A DNA stretch of 64,000 nucleotides from Nostoc linckia z4 (GTDB lineage: Bacteria > Cyanobacteriota > Cyanobacteriia > Cyanobacteriales > Nostocaceae): assembly GCF_002608075.1 (NCBI RefSeq), contig NZ_LAHA01000015.1, positions 1-64,000 of the forward strand, written 5' to 3'. Shown in pieces: positions 40,787 through 49,545 of the stretch. A program made the translations under genes and the position numbers. How positions within the stretch are numbered: position 1 is the stretch's first letter; each line of letters starts with the position of its first letter. Under the pieces are notes generated by a model, which saw nothing but the letters and a program-made list of their open reading frames with translations, had not been told where the DNA came from and did not search any database.

Positions 40787-41098
40787 ATGATTAATATCGA
40801 CTTTACAACTGAGGAACTACAAGCACTTTCAAAAGCCATTGACTTTGTTACTAACAACCCGACTCGTGGTGTTAATGAAGCGACAAGTAGTGCGATTATT
40901 AAGATACAATCGCTTTCTACTAATATAGAATTCACACCCCAAGAAATTCAAGGGTTTGTTTCTGCCATAGGCTTTTTGAAAACTAATCCCAAATCCTGCT
41001 GGAACGTGCATACTGAAAGTGCCTACAACAAACTTAAAATTGCACTTAATACCTATAACAAATCCCAACCCCAATTACTCGAAGTTGAAATTCTCTAA
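40787..41098 (+). CDS. Protein of two tandem ~43-aa repeats, 103 aa
   Basis: INIDFTTEELQALSKAIDFV and TNIEFTPQEIQGFVSAIGFL begin two repeats, each followed by a T/L-NNP or TNP segment and a helix. The repeats are clear though diverged, suggesting an ancient internal duplication. Function unknown. The next gene follows within 2 bp. Confidence 0.72.
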   Translation: MINIDFTTEELQALSKAIDFVTNNPTRGVNEATSSAIIKIQSLSTNIEFTPQEIQGFVSAIGFLKTNPKSCWNVHTESAYNKLKIALNTYNKSQPQLLEVEIL

Positions 41099-41100
41099 GA

Positions 41101-41313
41101 ATGGCTAAATATCAAAAGTGTCCCCGATGCTGCTTGGGTCTAATTGATCTTCCCCTTGGATGTATTGGCGAGTGTCCCCAATGCAAGGGAACCGGACAAC
41201 TCCCAGAAATCAAACACTGTTGCCCGACAGGATGCGGCTACGAATTAGACCTAACATACAGTGTTATAGGCGCTCGCCCATCCATGCCTGACGATTTTTT
41301 ATCCCCTAAATGA
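41101..41313 (+). CDS. Small zinc-binding-like protein, 70 aa
   Basis: Nine cysteines including CPRC, CPQC and CCPTGC pairs suggest two zinc ribbons. Sequence order CPRCCLGLIDLPLG then CPQCKGTGQLP resembles the Cys-rich part of DnaJ-like or ribbon proteins. It overlaps the exonuclease gene by 4 bp. Confidence 0.68.
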   Translation: MAKYQKCPRCCLGLIDLPLGCIGECPQCKGTGQLPEIKHCCPTGCGYELDLTYSVIGARPSMPDDFLSPK

Positions 41314-42161
41314 ATCTTCCACAATACAACTGGTGGGGGTTCGGCAAAAATGAACCTCCAGAGCATCTCAAAACCAAAAAGCAACTAGCTGGACTCAAAC
41401 TCTCGCCAAAGCAACCAGTTGCCTACATCGACACGCCCAAATACACCCTCTACCTCTACGACCCCAGCAACCCCGACTCGGTAAAACCCAAGCGCCAAGC
41501 AACTCCAAAGCAACTGGCAGCACTACAAAAATTAAGAGAAAAACAACAAAAACGAAGAGAATACAGAGATTGGTGGAGATGTGAGGGTTTTATCGAGCGA
41601 GATAGAGCAAATGTCGTACAGTGGGTGCAAAAATTTTTAGAAACTGATGATTGGGTAATTTTGGATTCTGAAACTACAGGTCTTGGCGATGCCGAAATTG
41701 TGGAAATAGCCATCATTGGTTACCAAAAAGAAACACTACTTAATACTTTTGTTAAACCATCAATCCCTATACCTAACGACGCGATCGCAGTTCACGGTAT
41801 TACCGACCAAATGATTGCCAATGCTCCCACTTTTACTGATATTCATCCTCAAATTGTAGAAATTCTGGATGGGAAACGCATACTTATTTACAATGCCGAA
41901 GCAGACCGAAATTTTTTAAACTATTGCTGCAAATTATATAAACTGCCCAAAATCAAATTTAAAGACCGGACATTTTGCTTAATGACTTGGTACGCTCAAT
42001 GGTGTGGCGATTATAGTAGCTATTGGGGCGACTATAGATGGCAACCATTGGGAGGAGGGCATAAAGCATTGGGTGACTGCCTAACTGCCTTTGACCGATT
42101 AATGGAGATTGCCAAAGATGACCCCAACTTTAACTTACCAGAAGAATTTAAAGATTTATGA
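41310..42161 (+). CDS. DEDDh 3'-5' exonuclease (DnaQ-like), 283 aa
   Basis: The N-terminal ~110 residues are basic and unlike other exonucleases. The exonuclease domain has ILDSETTGLG (DxE), HNAEAD-like IYNAEADRNFL, and HKALGDCLTAF (His and Asp of motif III). It is similar to the DnaQ/epsilon fold that proofreads or trims DNA 3' ends. The motifs look complete. Role in plasmid replication is inferred. It is preceded and followed by overlapping genes. Confidence 0.85.
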   Translation: MNLPQYNWWGFGKNEPPEHLKTKKQLAGLKLSPKQPVAYIDTPKYTLYLYDPSNPDSVKPKRQATPKQLAALQKLREKQQKRREYRDWWRCEGFIERDRANVVQWVQKFLETDDWVILDSETTGLGDAEIVEIAIIGYQKETLLNTFVKPSIPIPNDAIAVHGITDQMIANAPTFTDIHPQIVEILDGKRILIYNAEADRNFLNYCCKLYKLPKIKFKDRTFCLMTWYAQWCGDYSSYWGDYRWQPLGGGHKALGDCLTAFDRLMEIAKDDPNFNLPEEFKDL

Positions 42162-42430
42162 ACAGAGTTTTACACCTTCCAGATGGTTCCGATATTAATC
42201 TATTGTTAATTACAGATGTTAGTCCAATTGGTGGAGATAAAGACTGGCAAAGATACGTTGTAAATTTTATTGGGGGACAAAAGATTGAGATTTATGAAAA
42301 ACGTAAATATAGCGAAACTCAAATTCTAAAGCAAATGCCGCGCATCGATTTTATTAAAGCTTGGACTGCTGCAATTACTAACAATGATAATATTTACTTA
42401 CCCCAAGAATACCGCGATAAATTTTCATAA
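42158..42430 (+). CDS. Hypothetical protein, 90 aa
   Basis: MNRVLHLPDGSDINLLLITD starts a beta-rich domain. Unrecognised. The start overlaps the exonuclease stop by 4 bp and the stop touches the next start. Confidence 0.66.
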   Translation: MNRVLHLPDGSDINLLLITDVSPIGGDKDWQRYVVNFIGGQKIEIYEKRKYSETQILKQMPRIDFIKAWTAAITNNDNIYLPQEYRDKFS

Positions 42431-42726
42431 TGCCCAGGAAATATAATCCTAAATATACTCACTGGCTAAACCCCAATTCTACCAAACTCTCGGCTTGTGG
42501 TGTGCCCACAGGAGTTGAGGAAATATCCCAAGTTACTTGTCCTAAGTGTTTGAAAGTCATTCAAAAGCGATCGCATCTCGCTACTTTACCTAAAACTCTC
42601 TACGAAGCGGCAATTAGCGCTGTTGGTACAAATTTACCAACATGGGATGAAATGCCTAAAGATTTTCGGCATCGCTACACACAATTGGTCGTAAGCGGTA
42701 TTGAATCTGTTTTTACAAAGACGTAG
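42430..42726 (+). CDS. Hypothetical zinc-binding-like protein, 98 aa
   Basis: Contains a single C-x2-C pair (VTCPKCLKVIQKR) after a separate SACG, which may hold a metal. Helical C-terminus. It overlaps the upstream gene by one base. Confidence 0.62.
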   Translation: MPRKYNPKYTHWLNPNSTKLSACGVPTGVEEISQVTCPKCLKVIQKRSHLATLPKTLYEAAISAVGTNLPTWDEMPKDFRHRYTQLVVSGIESVFTKT

Positions 42727-42870
42727 ATAACATCTGCGATCGCTATAAGATAGGTTTTCGGAGTTTATGCGATCGCCTAAGATAGATAAAGTTTAAAATT
42801 TTAACCGAGTGTAAAAAATTTTTGGCTAAATTTTACTGAAATCTATCATGTATCAAACAGATGCGATCGT

Positions 42871-43494
42871 ATGCGTACTGAACTAACTCAAAAACAGAAA
42901 GAAGCGGCTGGATATCTTGCTCAGGGATTAAACAACAATAGGACGGCGGAGGCGGTTGGGTGCGATCGCGTGACTATTGGTATTTGGAAGAAAAGCCCAC
43001 TGTTTCAAGAGTATTTACAAAAATTGATTGCTGAAAGAGAGGCAGACAGAAAGAAAGCTGTAACCAAAGCAGTAATTCAAGAGGAGTTCGACCGTCGCGC
43101 TAGCATCAACGAATGGAAGCAATGTAGAGTCGAGGCAAATAAAAAGAAGCTAGAGCGGGGAAACGAGATTGTTGAAAAAATGATGGCTCGTTTCCGCGAT
43201 TTACCTCCAGAAGCTTATCCTCCAAGTGCGATCGCACAACTCATCAAAGCAGGTGAAGATATGATGGAAGCGGCTTTTGCTGCGTGGGGAGAAACTATAG
43301 ATTTAGAAGAAGCCAAGCCAACTTATACAGCAGAAATGGCAGCAGTCCAAAAGTTAGTAGATGCTGGAATTCTTCCTACTTCAATTCGTGAAGAAATTAG
43401 TGCAGCGTTAGATGAATTTGAAAAGAAAGCGGTGTCAGCGCTCAATCCTGCTAATGCATCAGTAGCAGAAAATTTATCTGAGATAAAAGTTTGA
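42871..43494 (+). CDS. Candidate phage terminase small subunit / HTH protein, 207 aa
   Basis: N-terminal HTH (LTQKQKEAAGYLAQGLNNNR, then TAEAVGCDRVTIGIWKKSP) matches the pattern of small terminases and related phage packaging or regulatory proteins. The rest is helical. It is 5 kb from a broken large terminase on the other strand, so a common phage origin is possible. Other HTH proteins share this start, hence moderate confidence. Confidence 0.6.
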   Translation: MRTELTQKQKEAAGYLAQGLNNNRTAEAVGCDRVTIGIWKKSPLFQEYLQKLIAEREADRKKAVTKAVIQEEFDRRASINEWKQCRVEANKKKLERGNEIVEKMMARFRDLPPEAYPPSAIAQLIKAGEDMMEAAFAAWGETIDLEEAKPTYTAEMAAVQKLVDAGILPTSIREEISAALDEFEKKAVSALNPANASVAENLSEIKV

Positions 43495-43497
43495 AAA

Positions 43498-43731
43498 ATG
43501 GTAGTGAATCCAGGACTAAAATTTTATATTGACAATCGTCTTTTAATAGTCAAAAAGCACTATTGTAGGAACTGGGGTGATGTAGATTTTTGGGAGTGCC
43601 AAAGACAAGATGACCAAAGAATAAGTATTCTTCGGACATCTACTATTGAACATTTCTTAAACAATCCATCATCAGATTTATCAGTAGAATTAGACAAATG
43701 TCCGAAACTCAAAACTATGAACCCAAACTGA
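43498..43731 (+). CDS. Hypothetical protein, 77 aa
   Basis: LLIVKKHYCRNWGDVDFWEC lies in a small basic domain. It starts 3 bp after the HTH gene and overlaps the next gene by 34 bp. Not recognised. Confidence 0.62.
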   Translation: MVVNPGLKFYIDNRLLIVKKHYCRNWGDVDFWECQRQDDQRISILRTSTIEHFLNNPSSDLSVELDKCPKLKTMNPN

Positions 43732-44084
43732 AAGAAGCCCTAGCCAAAATGGAGGCGATTGCCAAGGAATACGAACTGGGTTTTGTGATTGCTTTAGCTA
43801 GTGCGACCCATTCAGAATTCAAAACAGAATTCCCCGAATGGTCATTAATCCAGCGTACTGAACAGGGGATTCGTTTGCGACTGCGTTCTAGCGAACCAAA
43901 GCTAACTGAGGACAGTGTTTCAGTGCTGTTAGGACTGCGAGATATGTCGGGGATGATGTGCGAAAATTTGTCGATGGTTGTGGATGAAGCCAAAAAACAC
44001 ATACAAATCCAGCACAACCGCATTACTGACGATGATGCTATCAGGAATTGGAAACCCAGAAATAAACGCGATCGCAGGAGGTAG
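43698..44084 (+). CDS. Hypothetical protein, 128 aa
   Basis: Helical start (MSETQNYEPKLKEALAKMEA), then a beta-rich middle (FPEWSLIQRTEQGIRLRLRS) and a basic tail (KPRNKRDRRR). Unknown family. Confidence 0.66.
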   Translation: MSETQNYEPKLKEALAKMEAIAKEYELGFVIALASATHSEFKTEFPEWSLIQRTEQGIRLRLRSSEPKLTEDSVSVLLGLRDMSGMMCENLSMVVDEAKKHIQIQHNRITDDDAIRNWKPRNKRDRRR

Positions 44085-44085
44085 C

Positions 44086-44352
44086 ATGAACCAAGATATA
44101 AATTTTGTAGAGCAAATCACCCAAGAAAAATTTGATTTTTACGAACAGGCGATCGCAAAATATGGACAAGATGTATTGCATATTCAAATTGCTGCTAAAC
44201 CTAAATTTCGACCACTGCCTTGTTCTTTAGAGGAAGACATGGTAACGCCTCTCGTTCCACAAATACGAACTTGTCAATTAAGATTGCGACTTGCACAAAT
44301 TACAAAAGGGCGTAATTGCTGGTGGCAGTATATTAACGAAGGGGAAATTTAA
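44086..44352 (+). CDS. Hypothetical protein, 88 aa
   Basis: The start is set by AGGAGG and a proper spacer at the ATG of MNQDINFVEQIT. A longer frame exists but overlaps the preceding gene by 100 bp without support. Basic C-terminus. Unknown. Confidence 0.66.
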   Translation: MNQDINFVEQITQEKFDFYEQAIAKYGQDVLHIQIAAKPKFRPLPCSLEEDMVTPLVPQIRTCQLRLRLAQITKGRNCWWQYINEGEI

Positions 44353-44655
44353 ATGTCATTCTCAGTAAATGAAATCTGTATTCCAAACTGCTTAACTCTA
44401 GAACAGTTACAATACGCCATCAAACAACTACCAAACCCTGAAGACACAACATTGAAAGTTGGTGACGAGTGTATTGCTCAGCTACCCAAAAAATTCAAGA
44501 GTCGGATTAAACTAGGAGAGAAAATACCTACAGAGATGGAAATAGTAAAATACAAATTTACTTTACGAAGTTACAGTTATAAAAATGAAGAACAGGTTAT
44601 TTGTAATAAAAAGGTTTGGGTGTTTTTGGGAGATATCATTGTTGAGGTAGAATAA
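44353..44655 (+). CDS. Hypothetical protein, 100 aa
   Basis: No gap to the preceding gene. MSFSVNEICIPNCLTLEQLQ, then a beta-rich C-terminus ending in FLGDIIVEVE. Unrecognised. Confidence 0.64.
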   Translation: MSFSVNEICIPNCLTLEQLQYAIKQLPNPEDTTLKVGDECIAQLPKKFKSRIKLGEKIPTEMEIVKYKFTLRSYSYKNEEQVICNKKVWVFLGDIIVEVE

Positions 44656-44657
44656 AT

Positions 44658-44996
44658 ATGCATAAATCGACTTTTTGGAACCAGAACATTGACGAAATAC
44701 AAAAGATTTTTGATGAAGAAACCGAAGCCATAATTTCTGAAGATGAACTCAACAAAGTTGGCGATCGCTTCTATGCCCAAGGATACAGACTCATCAAAAT
44801 TTCTGATTTGCAGCAGCAGATGATGACAGCATCTTTAGAACCGTGTCCCGACACATTGGCTGATAAAATTGAACCCCTAGCCAATACAGCGATCGCCATT
44901 CTTAGAGAAAATCTAGGAGGTTCCAAACCATCTTCTGCCGACAAAACTCACCTTGCTTTAGAAGTATTGAAAATTATTTTTTCCAGTAAAGGATAA
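44658..44996 (+). CDS. Hypothetical protein, 112 aa
   Basis: Helical acidic protein (IFDEETEAIISEDELNKVGD). It overlaps the next gene by one base (TAATG). No family known. Confidence 0.64.
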   Translation: MHKSTFWNQNIDEIQKIFDEETEAIISEDELNKVGDRFYAQGYRLIKISDLQQQMMTASLEPCPDTLADKIEPLANTAIAILRENLGGSKPSSADKTHLALEVLKIIFSSKG

Positions 44997-45235
44997 TGGT
45001 AAATTTACTCAGTTACACAATTCCAGTTAAACCCCCTATTTCTCAAAAACAATTGAGTTTAACTATTCAAGAACAAGCTCTAGAAAAAGCTTTTCATGAT
45101 GGATTGATTGCAGAGCATGAATATTTGGTAGGCTTGCGTATAATTCGCAATTCAGACAAAATTTTAGAATGGGCTAGGCATCAGGTTGCACAAATTAGCA
45201 GGCTACCAAAAGTTAAGTTACTAATCAACAAATAA
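44996..45235 (+). CDS. Hypothetical protein, 79 aa
   Basis: Helical (EKAFHDGLIAEHEYLVGLRI). Last gene of this plus-strand run, meeting the minus-strand 104-aa gene tail to tail with 1 bp between. Confidence 0.62.
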   Translation: MVNLLSYTIPVKPPISQKQLSLTIQEQALEKAFHDGLIAEHEYLVGLRIIRNSDKILEWARHQVAQISRLPKVKLLINK

Positions 45236-45236
45236 C

Positions 45237-45551
45237 TTAACTATTACAATAGTTCACTAACTTTTTAACCAAACTCAATACTAGATATCCTTCATTTACA
45301 CTCAGATTTCTAGGTGATTCCCCAATAATTCTACTTACAAAACTACAACGCCACTCAAATGAAATTTCTGAAATTATGCTGTATGAAAGCCAGAAATCAT
45401 AAAGATTAGCTATTTTTTCAACGACCATATCCTGACTTCTAAATATAGACAATGAGGCATTAATACCTACTATTGCAGGATACGATAACTGATATTTTTT
45501 AACCATGTATTCATAAACTTCAAAAAACATTTCTACGTAGATATCGTTCAT
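45237..45551 (-). CDS. Hypothetical protein, 104 aa
   Basis: Mostly helical (MNDIYVEMFFEVYEYMVKKY). Lies right after the frameshifted gene in the same direction. Family not known. Confidence 0.6.
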   Translation of the reverse strand: MNDIYVEMFFEVYEYMVKKYQLSYPAIVGINASLSIFRSQDMVVEKIANLYDFWLSYSIISEISFEWRCSFVSRIIGESPRNLSVNEGYLVLSLVKKLVNYCNS

Positions 45552-45561
45552 GCGATCGCGC

Positions 45562-45973
45562 TTAATTACCTGGTTTACATTTTTTGTTATAATTCTCTAT
45601 CTTTTGACAAATATAGGCGATTGCGGAAGAAGAAATTTGGAATCCGTATTTTTTTCTTTTTTGATTAATTACTTCAGTTATCCGCCAGATTGCGTGTTGA
45701 ACTTTTAATGTGTTACCAACATAATATGTAAAAATTGCATCTTTAACACAAGTTTGAGGAACATCTACAGGAAAACTTAGTTTTATCCAGGGGGAATAAT
45801 TTAAACCCCAGCTAATCGGCAAAACTCCTTGGCATTCCTGTAGACAATTAGGGGTTTGCCAAAAAAAATGTTACGCCTTTTGTATAATTTACAGGATAAG
45901 AGCATTCTGAAAGGTTTAATATTGTTTTGCCCTTGGATATATGAATAGTAGTATTAAATAAAGTGTAGCTCAT
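45562..45973 (-). pseudogene. Hypothetical gene split by one extra T in a T8 run
   Basis: AGGAG precedes the ATG at 45973. The frame (MSYTLFNTTIHISKGKTILN) is closed by a TAA shortly after a run of eight T (45861-45868). With one T fewer, the reading runs on (FFWQTPNCLQECQGVLPISW, then GLNYSPWIKLSFPVDV) to the natural stop at 45562. The downstream part alone would begin at TTG. So it is a frameshifted gene, a sequencing error or a programmed slip. Confidence 0.75.
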
Positions 45974-46057
45974 ACAATATTCTCCTGATTTTGATTAATA
46001 GCAAATGTATCTAATATTTTAGAATACGCTAGGCAAAAGATATCTCGTACTCAATCC

Positions 46058-46087
46058 GTTGTAGTCTGTATATGGGGGACTACGACG
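46058..46087. promoter_or_regulatory. Imperfect inverted repeat over the integrase leader
   Basis: GTTGTAGTC and GACTACGAC (8 of 9 complementary) flank TGTATATGGG just before the integrase ATG. It covers the likely ribosome-binding region, so it could be an att- or operator-like site. No proof. Confidence 0.4.
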
Positions 46088-46741
46088 ATGAAAATAAACC
46101 GACATGGAAAAGCTAAGGTGCTGACACAGCAAGAGATACAACTAATCTTCAGTCGCGGGCTAGACAACGGACGAGATCGCACAATATTTGGCATCTGTCT
46201 ATTTAGCGCTGCCAGAATCCGCGAGGCTTGTACTTTGCTGACTTCAGATATCTACACATCTAAAGGACAAGTCAGATCGCACTTTATCATCAGGAAATCA
46301 AACACCAAAGGAAAGCTGGCAACCCGCTCTATACCAGTAATCGAAGACCTCCGGCGATTGCTCATTAAATACCAACCCTTGGCAGGGGATAACTATCTAT
46401 TCCCCGGACGCAGCAATGGGCATATCAGCCACGATTCAGCCGCCCGCATATTGAGAACTGCCTGCCAGCAAGTGGGTATTGAAGGAGCCAGCACCCACAG
46501 TTTTCGCCGCACTGCCCTGACCCAAATGAGCAATGCTGGTGTTCCTTTGCGGGTAATTCAGGAAATTAGCGGACACCGCAGTTTGGAGCAGTTGCAACGT
46601 TACTTAGAAATAACCGAAGAACAAGTGCTGGGGGCAGCTTCATCTCTATCTTTACTTTCCCCAGTAGAAGAAAATGTCGGGAAATGCATGTTTGACGACA
46701 TTGGCAAAGAAGTTACTCACCACAGGCAAACTCAATTATAA
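46088..46741 (+). CDS. Tyrosine recombinase without the core-binding domain, 217 aa
   Basis: The catalytic set is visible: R43/R45 in AARIRE, Lys near 74-76, H137-x2-R140 (HSFRR), H163 (GHRS) and Y172 (LQRYLE). The usual N-terminal SAM-like DNA-binding domain is absent, and the protein starts at the catalytic fold. Compact cyanobacterial recombinases of this type exist. It could integrate or resolve the element; no partner excisionase is adjacent. Confidence 0.85.
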   Translation: MKINRHGKAKVLTQQEIQLIFSRGLDNGRDRTIFGICLFSAARIREACTLLTSDIYTSKGQVRSHFIIRKSNTKGKLATRSIPVIEDLRRLLIKYQPLAGDNYLFPGRSNGHISHDSAARILRTACQQVGIEGASTHSFRRTALTQMSNAGVPLRVIQEISGHRSLEQLQRYLEITEEQVLGAASSLSLLSPVEENVGKCMFDDIGKEVTHHRQTQL

Positions 46742-46790
46742 AGGGGCGATCGCCTGAAGAAGGCAGAAAGTTTTCTTCGGAAGGGGGATT

Positions 46791-47498
46791 TCAATAATGA
46801 CTATTGTAAGACCGAATAAATCTTCGCTTGCTTTCTAAATCGTCATAATATTCTATATCACAAGTATCGTTCCCCCATCCAACAATGCAAGTAACAACTA
46901 CTCCAGGATATCTTCCTGGGATGTATTCATAAGGTTCGTGCCCTATTGATTCAACCTTTTTAAGCTTTAACTTCGTCCAAGCTTGGGAAGCATTAATTCT
47001 CTGGGTATTACTTAAGTCCGGATCTAAATACATACGTTGAATATTCATTCTGTATGTATTCCCGTTGTTGGTTCTAAAAATAACTGAAGCTATAAAATCG
47101 TATAATCCTTCAACAACTCCCTCACTAATACCGTAGGCAGCAATTGTATGACTGAGAGCTTTTCGTCCTAGCCGATTAATCCGAACTTTATCTTGTGGTT
47201 TTAACATATATAAATAAGTACTATTGAGTGCAATTATTAAATCTTTGACTGCTTGCTGTGTTTCAGCCTTAATTAATAATTTACCACCATCACAAGCGAC
47301 CCAAACTACATTTGATAAATTTTCTAAAACTGTGTAATTAGGTGGGCAAGGAGAAACCAAATAAGTATTATCTCCGAGTGATTTAAAAGTATAATCTTTG
47401 CCTTTATTAAGCTCTAGTAACTGCTTCTCAATTTTGCGGGACAAGCGAAGCATTGCTAAAAAAGCAAAGCCAAAAGTGATTACCCAAAGAAAATTCAT
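46791..47498 (-). CDS. Hypothetical protein with N-terminal membrane anchor, 235 aa
   Basis: One hydrophobic segment at residues 2-18 (NFLWVITFGFAFLAMLR) followed by a soluble domain of ~210 residues with no known motif (SLGDNTYLVSPCPPNYTVLE). It overlaps the 131-aa gene upstream by 4 bp, so both are coexpressed. Confidence 0.66.
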   Translation of the reverse strand: MNFLWVITFGFAFLAMLRLSRKIEKQLLELNKGKDYTFKSLGDNTYLVSPCPPNYTVLENLSNVVWVACDGGKLLIKAETQQAVKDLIIALNSTYLYMLKPQDKVRINRLGRKALSHTIAAYGISEGVVEGLYDFIASVIFRTNNGNTYRMNIQRMYLDPDLSNTQRINASQAWTKLKLKKVESIGHEPYEYIPGRYPGVVVTCIVGWGNDTCDIEYYDDLESKRRFIRSYNSHY

Positions 47499-47890
47499 GT
47501 CGCCTGACTTTTTTGTATTAATTTAATTCTTTTATTTTTTTGGATATCTAAAGCACTAGAGATAGAAACAACTTCATTTAGATTTTTGTACAACTCCACA
47601 TCGGCAGCTAATAAATTACGCTTGTAGCAAATTGCTGCTAAGATACCTCGTGTAATTTTATCTTTTTCTTCACCTGTTAACACTCGATAATTTTCTTGGA
47701 GAATTGGAAACATAAGAGATTCAACAAATAAATTATATCCGGGATTATTCTCAGGGACATAACAAAGCATTTGAATTGATTCTTTATCAACTACAACAAC
47801 AAAAAAATAACGTAATGAAGCGTTATAGGGTTGCGACTCTAAAATATCGCCTGTTGCAATATTCATTTCTTCAAAATTAGCCCAAGCCAT
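47495..47890 (-). CDS. Hypothetical protein, 131 aa
   Basis: Mixed alpha/beta protein (YFFVVVVDKESIQMLCYVPE) with a basic tail (NKRIKLIQKSQAT). Family not recognised. It starts directly beside the AT-rich inverted repeat. Confidence 0.64.
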   Translation of the reverse strand: MAWANFEEMNIATGDILESQPYNASLRYFFVVVVDKESIQMLCYVPENNPGYNLFVESLMFPILQENYRVLTGEEKDKITRGILAAICYKRNLLAADVELYKNLNEVVSISSALDIQKNKRIKLIQKSQAT

Positions 47891-47892
47891 AT

Positions 47893-48008
47893 TAATTCGT
47901 AATTCGTAATTTTTAATTCGTAATTGTAATCAGTAAACCATTATCACTGATTATAAACTCGTATTTGCCTTTTTTAATTACGAATTACGACTTATGAATT
48001 ACGAATTA
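47893..48008. repeat. Inverted AATTCGT/AATTACG repeat between genes
   Basis: Left units (TAATTCGTAATT) and right units (AATTACGAATTA) flank ~60 bp, giving a long AT-rich stem of the same kind as at 3.23 kb. It runs to the stop of the terminase gene. Confidence 0.75.
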
Positions 48009-49529
48009 TAATTGGCTCATCCAATCATAGCTACTGGCATCATCCACATCTTCAGCGAAACTATACGCGAGCGCATCGCCTCTGTCGGTACTGCGTCCCA
48101 ATCTCTTAATAATATCCTCCTTACTTTCTACTCGAATTTCACCAAACTTATTTCTAGAACCAGTGCGACTCCATCTGGGGGCAGTAAGGTCAGCTATTAA
48201 TTTGGGGTCGTTGGGCAGCGCCACATCGTACCCATTGGCAGGGTCGAGCAATTCTCTTAAGTGCCACCACCAACGAGAACGTAAATTGAAAAACTTTAGT
48301 AACCCACTTTTATCTAAAGCTTCTGTAGCTCCTCCACCATTTAACCCAAACACCAATTTAGTGCCGCGCCGATTTAGGGCATCCACCACTGCATAACCGA
48401 CACCCAAAGTATCTACTCGAATCTCTACTTTGTTAGTTTTACGAACAACTTCGATTTGGTCTGCCAAGGAGTCACCATCTGGTGTTTCTTTGCCTGGAAA
48501 AGCAATTATGGGCCCAATCCAATAATGATGCCGAGAAATTATCACGCTCTCGTCGCGTCCACCTCTTGCCACGTCTACACCCAAATGCGACTGTGGTGCA
48601 TTTGGCGTCGGCGTCCAGCGTTTGACAGCGGCATCCACCCAGGCGCTCGGTATAACTTGCCAAGGATGGTCAATCTTAGCGACTGTGGTAAAGTCTCCTC
48701 TTAGTAATTGCGATCGCAGTGGTTCCGGTAACCGTTGCAATACCGACCTATAGTTAGAATTTCTCAAGTAAGCATTATCTTCTAACCGAGATGGAATAAA
48801 GGTACGGCTTCGCGGTTGAATCATTTCCCCTTCGTGTTCAAATGGTTCGCCTGATGGGACTTCTTTCTCCTCATCCCCCACCATTGCGTACCATCTGATT
48901 TCGCCTGGAGCAGCTGGGTTTGGATGCTCTGGGTTTAGCCAAGCTGCCCAGTACTCTTTAATCCACATTGATTCTTCAGAACTGGGAGGATTACAAGTAG
49001 CGACCACCCGACACCGAACCGATGGGTCTGAAGAACGGTTCCAGGTTATTAAGAACTCGTACTGTTTCTTAGAAAATTCTCCAAGTTCGTCAAAAGCTTT
49101 GAGGTCGTGTTCTACCCCCCGATAGGCTTCTACGCTGTCCTCGTGTTGTACCGCACCAAATTCTAAGGTGCGATCGCCTGGGATACCACGCCAGATTTTA
49201 TCGTTACTGTTATACCGAGCGATCGCGCCTAGAAGTCTGCGTGACTTTTCGATTATGTCCTTGAGTCGGGGATATTCGCGGCGGAAGATAATAGCCCGTT
49301 TGTGGGCAGATGTTCCCAACATTAGCAAGAGGGCCGTTTTACCCCCACCATAGGCATCCCCCTAAAAACCAGCGGCCCCGCCAAAGAGTAACTCATCTGC
49401 CGGGGATAAAAAAGCCTCAGTCTGCGGCCCGTCTTGGGGTTTCCATAACTGATCTAGCAATACCTTGGAAGCCCCTTGCACCTGTCGCGTTGTCCTGTCT
49501 AATGATTTACGTAAAGAGGATAACTTCAT
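48006..49529 (-). pseudogene. Phage large terminase, interrupted by a 21-nt insertion with TAG in Walker A
   Basis: The ATG at 49529 opens a TerL frame (MKLSSLRKSLDRTT). A Walker A motif follows as LLFGGAAG, then F-stop-GDAY, then GGGKTALL; the stop is the TAG at 49362-49364. Removing the 21 nt between two GGT codons restores GGAAGGGKT, the normal P-loop. Downstream, the ATPase acidic pair is FDELGE and the nuclease-site residues are in GVDVARGG, RVDTLGVG and DRGDAL. The gene lies 16 bp after a GIY-YIG endonuclease gene. Most likely inactive, unless the stop is bypassed. Confidence 0.85.
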
Positions 49530-49545
49530 TACTATTAACTAACTA

